Numbered from the stretch's first letter, positions 1-6,218 are shown. The stretch: 21,128 nt of DNA from Faecimorpha stercoravium (GCA_018712555.1 DVGT01000064.1:1-21128), one strand, 5' to 3'. Translations and numbers: made by a program. Notes: a model not told the origin generated them from the sequence alone.

Positions 1-66
1 AAAAACAGCCTCATCACATGGATGATACTGTTGTAGCGTAATGGATAGATTCCCATGGTAGCGAAA

Positions 67-87
67 AGCCCCGAAGGAATCGGGGCT
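67..87. terminator. GC-rich hairpin at the left edge, possible terminator
   Basis: An 8-bp perfect stem (AGCCCCGA at 67-74 pairing with TCGGGGCT at 80-87) closes a 5-base loop. On the minus strand it is followed directly by four T residues. On the plus strand a run of seven T residues begins about ten bases after it. It could end a plus-strand gene finishing before position 45, act as a backup terminator for adhE, or sit near the 5' end of a minus-strand transcript. The direction cannot be settled from this window. Confidence 0.5.
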
Positions 88-185
88 AATGTTAAAATTT
101 TTTTGGGACATTTTCAAAAATGCTTGACACACTTTTTTGAAAAACTTTTTCTAAAAATGCATTCTTCATTACTTAGGAAAAGGAT

Positions 186-225
186 CGAGAAACTTCTGAC
201 TCTTTAGACTATCAGAAGTTTCTCG
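186..225 (-). terminator. adhE terminator hairpin
   Basis: A perfect 14-bp inverted repeat (CGAGAAACTTCTGA at 186-199 and its complement at 212-225) with a 12-base loop lies 17 bases past the adhE stop. On the adhE strand it is followed by ATCCTTTTCC, a broken T tract. The stem is long but AT-rich and the T tract is imperfect, so termination efficiency is uncertain. Position and perfect pairing make it the natural end of the adhE transcript. Confidence 0.7.
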
Positions 226-241
226 TCTCTTCAATATATGC

Positions 242-2845
242 TTACTCGCCGTAATAGGCCTTCCGATAGATTTCTTCGATTTCCTCAATCAACGGATATC
301 TGGGGTTCGCTGTCGTACACTGGTCTTCAAACGCACGCGTCGCCAGACCATGCAGGCCGTCCATAAAGGTCTTCTCATCCACACCGCACTCTTTAATGGT
401 CTGAGGCTCGTTCAGGCTCTTGCTCAGATCACGAATCGCCTGAATCAGATTCTTCACCTGCTCCTCGATCGTGTTGCCACCCAGATTCAGATACCGGGCA
501 ATCTGCGCATATCGCTCCGTAGCGATAAACTCGCTGTACTTGGGGAAAATCGTAAACTTCGTCGGCTTCTGCGCATTGTATTCAATCACATAGGGCAGCA
601 GTACGGAGTTGGCGCGACCATGCGGAATATGGTATTCGCCACCCAGCTTATGCGCCATAGAATGGTTGATTCCCAGGAAGGCATTGCTGAATGCCATACC
701 TGCAATACAGGAAGCATTGTGTATCTTCTCTCTGGCCTCTTCATCCTGCGGATTATTATAGCTGCGGCGCAGATACTTGAAGACCAGCTCAATGGCATGA
801 ATCGCCAGTCCGTCTGTATAATCCGATGCCATGACCGAAACATAGGCCTCAATCGCATGCGTCAGTACATCCATACCTGTGTCTGCCGTAATGCTCTTCG
901 GCATGGTCAGAACAAACTGCGGATCGATAATGGCTACATCCGGCGTCAGCTCGTAATCGGCCAACGGATACTTGATATTTCCATTCTTCTTGTCTGTAAT
1001 GACGGAGAAGGAGGTCACTTCGGAGCCGGTACCGCTGGTCGTCGGAATCGCGACCATCTTGGTCTTCTTGCCCAGGTTGGGGAAGTGGAATGCTCTCTTA
1101 CGGATATCCATAAACTTCAGACGCAATCCATCGAAACTGGTATCCGGATGCTCATAGAAGAGCCACATTCCCTTTGCCGCATCGATGGCGGAACCACCGC
1201 CCAGCGCGATGATGACATCCGGCTGGAAGTTGCGCATAGACTGTACGCCGCGCATGATCGTCTCTACCGAAGGATCCGGTTCTACCTCAGAGAAGATCTC
1301 ACAATGGCAATAGCTTGCTCTTTTTCTTAAATAGAACAGAAGCTTATCCACATATCCCAATTTCACCATCGAAGGATCCGATACGATGAAAGCTCGGCTG
1401 ATGTCCGGCATAACTTCCAGATACTGCACAGAATCCTTCTCAAAATAGATTTTCGGCGGAATCTTAAACCACTGCATATTTACCCTCCGCTTCGCGACTC
1501 GCTTTTTATTGATCAAATTGACCGAAGATACATTCGATGTGGTGGAATTGTGGCCAAAAGAGCCGCATCCCAGCGTCAGAGACGGTGTATTGGTATTATA
1601 GATATCACCAATGGCTCCCTGAGAAGAAGGAGAATTCACAATGATACGTCCTACCTTCATCTCTTCTCCGTAACGCACACACAGATCATTATCGTTAGAA
1701 TGGATGACAGCAGAATGTCCCAGACCGCCTAACTCCAACATCTTCTTCGCATAGGCAAATCCCTGCTCCTCATTCTCCGAAATAAAGTACGCGAGTACAG
1801 GGGACAGCTTCTCCAGAGACAACGGGTACTCTCTTGACGGATACGGCAGCGGCGCCAGAAGAATCTTGGTCTTGGCCGGTACCTGCACCCCAGCAGCTGC
1901 CGCAATCTTCTCTGCAGGCTGTCCTACCACCGCAGGATTGACCGCCAGCTTGTCCAGATTGATCACATACTTGGTGACCTTCTCCACTTCTTCCGGATTC
2001 AGGAAATAGCAGTTATTCGCCTTCATGAAGGATTCAAACTCATCCTTGATTTCCTGATCCACAATTACAGCCTGTTCCGAAGCACAGATCATACCGTTAT
2101 CAAACGTCTTGGAAATCATCAGATCCGTGCAGGCACGACGCACATCCACATTCTTATTGATGTAGCAAGGTACGTTACCGGGTCCTACACCGAGCGCCGG
2201 CTTACCCGCGCTATACGCGGATTTCACCATGCCTGAACCGCCTGTTGCCAGAATCATGGATACTCCCGGATGATTCATCAGTCCCATAGTGGCATCCATG
2301 GAAGGCACTTCGATCCACTGGATACAATGCTCTGGAGCGCCATGCTGAATGGCTGCCTCTCTTAAGATTCTCGCAGCCTCCGCAGAACACTTCTGCGCAC
2401 TGGGATGAAACGCAAAGATAATGGGATTACGGGTCTTTGCACAGATCAACGACTTGAACATCGTCGTAGATGTGGGGTTCGTCACCGGGGTCACACCCGC
2501 AACCACGCCGACGGGTTCCGCAATCTCCACATAGCCTTCCATGTCATTCTCATCGATGACACCCACGGTCTTCTGCTTCTTAATATTATGCCAGATATAT
2601 TCTGTCGCAAACAAATTCTTGATGACTTTGTCTTCCATTACGCCGCGCTTTGTTTCGTCGTAAGCCAGCTGTGCCAGATACATATGCTGGTCCAGTCCTG
2701 CCAAAGCCATAGCATGCACAATCTCATCCACCTGCTCCTGCGTCATGGACATGTATTCTTCCAATGCCTTTTCCGCGTTTGCGACCAGTTGATCGATCAT
2801 TGCGCCTACATCGACTGTCTGCGTATTCTCTACTTGCTTAGCCAT
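242..2845 (-). CDS. adhE: bifunctional acetaldehyde-CoA/alcohol dehydrogenase AdhE
   Basis: AdhE reduces acetyl-CoA to acetaldehyde and then ethanol, regenerating two NAD+ during fermentation in the cytoplasm; family members form filaments called spirosomes. The N-terminal aldehyde dehydrogenase domain (about residues 10-440) holds ATGGSG and the catalytic cysteine in NGMICASEQ (about residue 254). A basic linker (KKRVAKRR, near 450) joins it to an iron-dependent alcohol dehydrogenase domain with GGGSAID (near 550) and GTGSEVT. Likely Fe ligands are Asp659, His663, His728 and His742, in DTGMDVLTH, INHSMAH and IPHGRANS. At 867 residues the length is normal for the family. I chose ATG 2845 because GGATGGAG lies about nine bases upstream; the in-frame ATG at 2860 has its AAAAGG directly abutting and looks worse. 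The gene stands alone, with its own promoter, a candidate redox operator and a terminator. Confidence 0.97.
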   Translation of the reverse strand: MAKQVENTQTVDVGAMIDQLVANAEKALEEYMSMTQEQVDEIVHAMALAGLDQHMYLAQLAYDETKRGVMEDKVIKNLFATEYIWHNIKKQKTVGVIDENDMEGYVEIAEPVGVVAGVTPVTNPTSTTMFKSLICAKTRNPIIFAFHPSAQKCSAEAARILREAAIQHGAPEHCIQWIEVPSMDATMGLMNHPGVSMILATGGSGMVKSAYSAGKPALGVGPGNVPCYINKNVDVRRACTDLMISKTFDNGMICASEQAVIVDQEIKDEFESFMKANNCYFLNPEEVEKVTKYVINLDKLAVNPAVVGQPAEKIAAAAGVQVPAKTKILLAPLPYPSREYPLSLEKLSPVLAYFISENEEQGFAYAKKMLELGGLGHSAVIHSNDNDLCVRYGEEMKVGRIIVNSPSSQGAIGDIYNTNTPSLTLGCGSFGHNSTTSNVSSVNLINKKRVAKRRVNMQWFKIPPKIYFEKDSVQYLEVMPDISRAFIVSDPSMVKLGYVDKLLFYLRKRASYCHCEIFSEVEPDPSVETIMRGVQSMRNFQPDVIIALGGGSAIDAAKGMWLFYEHPDTSFDGLRLKFMDIRKRAFHFPNLGKKTKMVAIPTTSGTGSEVTSFSVITDKKNGNIKYPLADYELTPDVAIIDPQFVLTMPKSITADTGMDVLTHAIEAYVSVMASDYTDGLAIHAIELVFKYLRRSYNNPQDEEAREKIHNASCIAGMAFSNAFLGINHSMAHKLGGEYHIPHGRANSVLLPYVIEYNAQKPTKFTIFPKYSEFIATERYAQIARYLNLGGNTIEEQVKNLIQAIRDLSKSLNEPQTIKECGVDEKTFMDGLHGLATRAFEDQCTTANPRYPLIEEIEEIYRKAYYGE

Positions 2846-2877
2846 AGGTTCAATCTCCATCCTTTTCTTGCTGGATT

Positions 2878-2897
2878 CGAATCGGCTTTCCGATTCG
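2878..2897 (-). other. 5' UTR hairpin upstream of adhE
   Basis: A perfect 8-bp stem (CGAATCGG at 2878-2885, CCGATTCG at 2890-2897) with a CTTT loop lies between the adhE promoter and its start codon, about 32 bases before the ATG. No T tract follows on the adhE strand, so it is not a terminator. It may stabilise the mRNA 5' end or be a second operator half. It overlaps by three bases the Rex-like site at 2895-2912. Confidence 0.5.
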
Positions 2898-2912
2898 TTA
2901 TTATTTTAACAA
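2895..2912 (-). promoter_or_regulatory. candidate Rex (NADH/NAD+ sensor) operator at adhE
   Basis: On the adhE strand the 18 bases read TTGTTAA-AATA-ATAACGA. The clostridial Rex consensus, as I recall it, is TTGTTAANNNNTTAACAA. The first half matches at 7/7 and the second at 5/7. The site overlaps the -10 hexamer of the adhE promoter, where a repressor would block transcription. adhE is a known member of Rex regulons in clostridia. No rex gene is visible here, so this is a motif match plus context. Confidence 0.5.
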
Positions 2913-2937
2913 TAAAAACTCGTCTTGAACATATCAA
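2909..2937 (-). promoter_or_regulatory. adhE promoter
   Basis: On the minus strand TTGATA (2932-2937) is separated by 17 bases from TATTGT (2909-2914), matching the housekeeping sigma consensus at 5/6 and 4/6. Transcription would begin near 2902, about 57 bases before the adhE start codon. The -10 is overlapped by the Rex-like palindrome and the -35 by a 41-base imperfect palindrome. Confidence 0.6.
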
Positions 2938-2970
2938 AAAACGCATGACTCCTATGCTCTTTTTGATATG
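2930..2970. repeat. 41-bp imperfect palindrome between pyrE and adhE
   Basis: Outer arms CATATCAAAAA (2930-2940) and TTTTTGATATG (2960-2970) pair perfectly over 11 bp; inner arms GCAT (2943-2946) and ATGC (2954-2957) extend the structure. On the minus strand the inner hairpin is followed by GTTTTTT, so it could serve as a weak second terminator for pyrE. It also overlaps the adhE -35 hexamer and could be a regulator site. Which role applies is not clear from sequence. Confidence 0.45.
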
Positions 2971-2989
2971 CTCATTCAATTTGTACAAG

Positions 2990-3025
2990 AAAGGGATGGC
3001 GCTTCCCCATGAAGGCCATCCCTTT
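2990..3025 (-). terminator. pyrE intrinsic terminator
   Basis: An 11-bp perfect stem (2990-3000 with 3015-3025) is extended by CTTC/GAAG across a one-base bulge, closing on a CCCAT loop. On the pyrE strand the stem ends in TTTCTTG, a moderate T tract. It lies about 40 bases past the pyrE stop. The structure is nearly symmetric, so it could also terminate in the plus direction, where it ends in TTTT. Confidence 0.75.
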
Positions 3026-3066
3026 TCACCATATCTCTAACTCTCTTCCTTTGTGAAGGAGATAGA

Positions 3067-3717
3067 TTATACACCATATTCCTTTCGATACTGGATCATT
3101 TTATCCAAATACTCTCCTCCTGGCACTTCCCCATTCCGCAGGCACTCTATGATATCCTGAATGGTGACAATCGGGTACACCTTGAGGCCAAAGTCACGGT
3201 CTACTTCCTGCACCGCAGAAAGCTCACCCTTTCCTCTCTCCATACGATCCACCGAGATCACCATTCCCAGAAGCTCCACATGGGCCGCAGCCTGGATGAT
3301 CGGCATCGTCTCTCTGACAGCTGCTCCCGAGGTAATGACATCTTCCGTGATGACCACACGGTCTCCATCTACCAGCTTATGTCCGACCAAAACGCCGCCC
3401 TCGCCATGATCCTTTGCCTCCTTCCGGTTGAAGCAGTACTCTACGTCTCGGCCGTATTCCGTGGCAAGTGCAGAGGCCGCAGCAATACACAGAGGAATCC
3501 CCTTATAGGCTGGGCCGAAAAGCACCTGTGGCTGCAGACCATGCTGTTCCATGCAGGCTGCATAGAACTCTCCCAATTTTGCGATCTGTTTTCCTGTCCG
3601 ATAATTTCCTGTATTCACAAAATAAGGAGCCTTCCGTCCACTCTTCAGCGTAAACTCCCCAAAAGTAAGAACACCGGACTCACACATAAACCTGATAAAT
3701 TCCTTTTTATAATCCAT
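3067..3717 (-). CDS. pyrE: orotate phosphoribosyltransferase PyrE
   Basis: PyrE joins orotate to PRPP to make orotidine 5'-monophosphate, the fifth step of de novo pyrimidine synthesis in the cytoplasm. The 216-residue protein is of normal length. It carries the LKSGRKAPYFVNTG segment (about 24-37), FGPAYKGIPL (about 67-76) and the PRPP-binding loop VVITEDVITSGAA (about 121-133). ATG 3717 is preceded by AGGAGG seven bases upstream. No other pyr gene is in view, so pyrE is separated from the rest of the pathway. Its leader is made of two 84-bp structured repeats that carry its likely promoters. I see no PyrR-type attenuator in that leader. Confidence 0.97.
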   Translation of the reverse strand: MDYKKEFIRFMCESGVLTFGEFTLKSGRKAPYFVNTGNYRTGKQIAKLGEFYAACMEQHGLQPQVLFGPAYKGIPLCIAAASALATEYGRDVEYCFNRKEAKDHGEGGVLVGHKLVDGDRVVITEDVITSGAAVRETMPIIQAAAHVELLGMVISVDRMERGKGELSAVQEVDRDFGLKVYPIVTIQDIIECLRNGEVPGGEYLDKMIQYRKEYGV

Positions 3718-3785
3718 CTGGATTCCTCCTTTATGGCAGCGTGAAGGCTTGCCTTTTTCGGGCTTATTCTGTTTGTTATACCATA

Positions 3786-3869
3786 CGGAGTTTGACGCCC
3801 CTTGGCGGCAAACTCATGGCGTGGCTCCATGCCTACGGTATAAGAAACTGTTAAGCCACGCCTATTATA
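3786..3869 (-). repeat. 84-bp structured repeat, copy 1 (pyrE leader)
   Basis: This matches positions 3888-3971 at 83 of 84 bases; the one difference is A3816 versus G3918. Each copy holds two hairpins. One is GAGTTTG/CAAACTC with an inner CGCC/GGCG stem (3788-3815). The other is GGCGTGGCT/AGCCACGCC with a 27-base loop (3818-3862). On the minus strand the unit begins with TATAAT (3864-3869), preceded by TGG, an extended -10. A usable -35 is not evident for this copy. The palindromic content suggests a REP or MITE-like element. Confidence 0.85.
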
Positions 3870-3887
3870 CCACAGTGAGACTCTCCT

Positions 3888-3971
3888 CGGAGTTTGACGC
3901 CCCTTGGCGGCAAACTCGTGGCGTGGCTCCATGCCTACGGTATAAGAAACTGTTAAGCCACGCCTATTATA
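3888..3971 (-). repeat. 84-bp structured repeat, copy 2 (pyrE leader)
   Basis: This is the second copy of the unit at 3786-3869, offset by 102 bases, leaving an 18-base spacer (3870-3887) unlike the sequence flanking copy 2. It has the same two hairpins. Its TATAAT (3966-3971) is the -10 of a strong minus-strand promoter, so transcription from here would carry both hairpin pairs in the pyrE 5' UTR. Confidence 0.85.
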
Positions 3972-3995
3972 TCATATTGATCACATTTTTGACAA
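3966..3995 (-). promoter_or_regulatory. promoter reading through the repeats into pyrE
   Basis: On the minus strand TTGTCA (3990-3995, 5/6 match) is followed after 18 bases by a perfect TATAAT (3966-3971) with an upstream TG (TGATATAAT), an extended -10. Transcription would start near 3959 and give pyrE a leader of about 240 bases. The -10 belongs to repeat copy 2 while the -35 lies just outside it, so the repeat boundary contributes half of the promoter. Confidence 0.7.
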
Positions 3996-4013
3996 GAATC
4001 TGCTGCCCATATT

Positions 4014-4847
4014 TTATCCCTGTAAGATCTTCATAACCGGGTCACGGTGAAACCATTCTGAAAAAGTCAGTTTTCGCAGCTGTTTCGCCTGATAAATAGA
4101 AAGCTGGATTCCTTCTCGCCGAATCATCTCCACCAACTGATGCTGATAATCCTCGCGCAGAAAAGACAAGTGATAGGCCGCCGTCAGGCAGATATGTCCC
4201 GTGGACAATTCCTGCTGCAGCTCGGGAATCAGTTTCAAGAGGCGCAGCAATTTCTGAATCTGGCGTGTGGAAAGATGCATTTTATTTCGCAGCGCCGTTC
4301 TCGCTTCTTCCGCTGTCATTTTCCCTGCCTTACATAACCTGGCATAGTGAATCTTCCACATTCTGCACTCTTTGGCCTGGTTGAGAAAACCGGTATGCCC
4401 CATCAGCTTTTGATATGTATTCCAAAAATCCTCGTAAGCTCGTGTCTTCAGTTTATGGAAATATCCGCCACTTTCACTACAGCCGATATACTCCGCACAT
4501 TCACCCCAACTCATTTGCCGCAAATAATACCCTTCGATCAGCCTGCCCGATACATCTGGCATCTGCGCTACCGCATCGCGAATCCGGCTGTCATATTGAT
4601 CCAGACGGGCCTGCAGGCTTTCTACCTGGTCTTCTAACACCAGAACGTCGATGATCTCCTGTTCTGACGCATGATAGTGCGCACTTTCTGCCACTCTTTC
4701 ATATTCCAGATGTAAGACCGGCGGAGAGGCCTGCTTGTTCTGTGCCTGCAATAATTTCCGCCTTTCTTCCTCCAATTGACACTTTAGATGGAGATATCCC
4801 TGTAACACACCTTTGCCCAGTTCCCGATCCTGTGAATATGTTCTCAT
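4014..4847 (-). CDS. putative DNA-binding protein: sigma-region-4-like HTH plus ParB-like HTH
   Basis: I cannot name this gene. The N-terminal 85 residues are charged and probably helical. Residues about 85-140 (DAVAQMP.., GYYLRQMSWGECAEYIGCSESGGYFHKLKTRAY) resemble the sigma-70 region 4/DUF1492-type helix-turn-helix of phage late regulators. Residues about 190-260 (LSTRQIQKLLRLLKLIPELQQEL, then AAYHLSFL and QAKQLRKL) resemble the ParB-type helix-turn-helix found in conjugative-element ParB proteins. The N-terminal ParB CTPase/nuclease domain is absent. I chose ATG 4847 (277 residues) because AGGAGG lies six bases upstream; the longer reading to 4931 would overlap the preceding gene and lacks such a site. 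It is downstream of the DUF2892 gene and the dead transposase on the same strand. A role as transcriptional or segregation regulator is inference. Confidence 0.7.
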   Translation of the reverse strand: MRTYSQDRELGKGVLQGYLHLKCQLEEERRKLLQAQNKQASPPVLHLEYERVAESAHYHASEQEIIDVLVLEDQVESLQARLDQYDSRIRDAVAQMPDVSGRLIEGYYLRQMSWGECAEYIGCSESGGYFHKLKTRAYEDFWNTYQKLMGHTGFLNQAKECRMWKIHYARLCKAGKMTAEEARTALRNKMHLSTRQIQKLLRLLKLIPELQQELSTGHICLTAAYHLSFLREDYQHQLVEMIRREGIQLSIYQAKQLRKLTFSEWFHRDPVMKILQG

Positions 4848-4878
4848 AAACTCCCTCCTCATAAAATAAGTACACAAA

Positions 4879-4902
4879 GTGCAGAGGATTTTCCTTCTGC
4901 AC
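4879..4902 (-). other. hairpin between the DUF2892 gene and the HTH gene
   Basis: GTGCAG (4879-4884) pairs with CTGCAC (4897-4902), and AGGA with TCCT across a one-base bulge, closing on a three-base loop. It lies just past the DUF2892 stop (4912) and before the HTH gene start (4847). The following minus-strand sequence TTTGTGTACTTATTTT is only loosely T-rich, so this may be a weak terminator or attenuator between the two genes. Confidence 0.4.
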
Positions 4903-4911
4903 CTTGACCGA

Positions 4912-5127
4912 TTACTCCTGTATGCTGCCACACTTCCAGTGCAGCGTATCCTTATCCAGCCAGGATAAGATGGGACAAAATCTCGTCACTCCTTCAGCGA
5001 TCTTCATACTGCCCACTAGGACCACCAAAGGAATCTTATGACGCATCCCCAGACCTAACATGGTAAACCCCAGCGTAAGACGCAAATACGCATCCAGTAA
5101 GCCCACATTTTCTTTGATTTTACCCAC
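4912..5127 (-). CDS. small DUF2892-type (YgaP C-terminal-like) membrane protein
   Basis: This 71-residue protein begins GKIKENVGLLDAYLRLTLG, the usual opening of DUF2892 proteins: short inner-membrane proteins, sometimes fused to rhodanese domains, of unproven function. Two hydrophobic segments (about 12-28 and 32-46) suggest a membrane hairpin. The tail contains two cysteines (FCP and WKC). I chose GTG 5127 because AAGGAGG stands eight bases upstream (5136-5142) and family homology begins there; the upstream ATG at 5187 has no such site. It lies 83 bases after the transposase-like gene on the same strand, so the two may share a transcript. Confidence 0.75.
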   Translation of the reverse strand: MGKIKENVGLLDAYLRLTLGFTMLGLGMRHKIPLVVLVGSMKIAEGVTRFCPILSWLDKDTLHWKCGSIQE

Positions 5128-5210
5128 TGTGGTATCCTCCTTATCCAATCTTGCCGATGCAGCAAAAATCGCACCGACACCATCCATAGCTTGTCATGGA
5201 ATGTCTGTTA

Positions 5211-5975
5211 TTATTCCTCCGGATCCGGTTTTATCCGCTGAATGACGCTCTTTCCCAGGTGCGTCACTCGGGACAGCTGCGCGATGCTGATATGATCCTG
5301 GAACCGCAGCTGCCGCAATACTGCCACAAGTTCCTGCTCGTCCATGTTCTGCATCTCATCTATGGTACGGCCATCTAACCGTTCTTGGATCATTTCTGTC
5401 ACTTTTTCATCGCTCAGATAGTACCGCGGCGGTTTCTCTCGCAGAAAAGAGTCCTGCCAATTGTTCCGCATATATCGCTCATATTCCCAGTCCCCCAGCT
5501 GCCCCATCAGCTCCCCGGTATCTATCTGTTTACGATCATCGAGATACGCCCAGTAACTGCTCCAATAATAATCTTCCATGCGCTTCACCAGGCCCATCCG
5601 CACGGGAAGCTGATGAATAAATCGAATAATCCGCATGCATTCCTGATCGGAAGAGACTGGCTGACTGGTATATCGATCCCGGAACAGAGGCCCTTCTCTC
5701 TGACGCGCTCGATTAAACCAATGAACATAAGAAATTCCGACTCGGCGCATAAACTGTGCCACCGAATCCTCCGCCTCTTCGATGAGAATGTTCGCCGAGT
5801 TGTCTAAAATACAATAGGCATATAGTTTTACCTTCCCCTGTTCATGGTATTTCTGAATGGTTTCCAAATATCGACTTTTCTGTTCGCCATCCGCAAAAAT
5901 TTGTGCATAATGCGGGCCCTGTACCAGAATATGATGAATTCCGGTCGGACTCTGTTTCCGCGCCTTTCTGGACAT
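5211..5975 (-). CDS. Y1/HUH (REP-associated type) transposase-like protein with all catalytic residues replaced
   Basis: The 254-residue protein has the layout of the IS200-like/RAYT family: MSRKARKQSPTGIHHILVQG at the N-terminus, YAYCILDNSANILIEE at 52-67, FRDRYTSQPVSSD at 98-110, RFIHQLPVRMGLV at 118-130 and YYWSSYWAYL at 136-145. Family members read NHxH where this one has N-S60-A-N62, so both metal-binding histidines are gone. They read RYIHxNPV where this has R-F119-I-H, so the tyrosine nucleophile is phenylalanine. A C-terminal helix-turn-helix (about 225-247) is kept. The frame is intact, with AGGAGG eight bases before ATG 5975 and a good promoter upstream. It should not cut DNA by the known mechanism. 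It may be a domesticated DNA- or RNA-binding protein, or a recently inactivated transposase. Confidence 0.85.
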   Translation of the reverse strand: MSRKARKQSPTGIHHILVQGPHYAQIFADGEQKSRYLETIQKYHEQGKVKLYAYCILDNSANILIEEAEDSVAQFMRRVGISYVHWFNRARQREGPLFRDRYTSQPVSSDQECMRIIRFIHQLPVRMGLVKRMEDYYWSSYWAYLDDRKQIDTGELMGQLGDWEYERYMRNNWQDSFLREKPPRYYLSDEKVTEMIQERLDGRTIDEMQNMDEQELVAVLRQLRFQDHISIAQLSRVTHLGKSVIQRIKPDPEE

Positions 5976-6017
5976 GATTGGATCCTCCTATTCGTAGTGT
6001 CACCACTGTGCCTTTTT

Positions 6018-6046
6018 ATTATAAGAGAATCCTTCTTCACTGCCTA
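6018..6046 (-). promoter_or_regulatory. promoter of the transposase-like gene
   Basis: On the minus strand TAGGCA (6041-6046, 4/6) stands 17 bases before a perfect TATAAT (6018-6023). The inferred start near 6011 leaves about 36 bases before the start codon, including the AGGAGG at 5981-5988. The same hexamer pair and spacing occurs before polA. Confidence 0.6.
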
Positions 6047-6157
6047 TTTCGAAGTATGGCAACTTGAAGCATTTATATGCTAAAATGCGCAACTTTTCAG
6101 AAAAATCTGTCCCCTTTGAAATTTACACCTGGTTTTTAAGAAATATGCCGCACGACT

Positions 6158-6204
6158 AAAAAAGCTGCCGTATCCATGACCTCTTTGTCATAGATACGGC
6201 AGCC
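6158..6204 (-). terminator. terminator of the polA-to-ftsY operon
   Basis: A stem of 11 bp (GCTGCCGTATC 6164-6174 with GATACGGCAGC 6193-6203), one C-A mismatch and five further pairs (ATGAC/GTCAT) closes on CTCTTT. On the ftsY strand it is followed directly by six T residues (6158-6163). It sits 15 bases past the ftsY stop. This is a textbook intrinsic terminator and defines the end of the long operon. Confidence 0.93.
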
Positions 6205-6218
6205 TCTGACTCACCGTT

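Noticed and set aside
1..55. Possible minus-strand start (MGIYPLRYNSIIHVMRLF) running off the left edge, with a weak TTGAAA-17-TAACAT upstream
   Set aside because: Only 18 codons are visible, no ribosome site precedes the ATG, and a hairpin sits just upstream. No family is recognisable.
124..156. TTGACA on the plus strand at 124-129, suggesting a promoter
   Set aside because: No -10 of better than 3/6 lies at a suitable distance, and no plus-strand gene follows; the region is simply AT-rich.
350..1330. 326-residue plus-strand reading frame opposite adhE
   Set aside because: It is antisense to a certain gene, has no ribosome site and no recognisable family; it is a shadow of codon usage in adhE.
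3720..3960. PyrR attenuator or known riboswitch in the pyrE leader
   Set aside because: I could not find the PyrR-binding loop consensus, nor a terminator with a T tract before pyrE.
3786..3971. CRISPR array at the pyrE leader repeats
   Set aside because: There are only two units, each 84 bases long with an 18-base spacer, and no cas genes are in the window.
4848..4931. N-terminal extension of the HTH gene to 4931
   Set aside because: It would overlap the DUF2892 gene, has no ribosome site and reads Cys/Arg-rich; AGGAGG sits six bases before ATG 4847.
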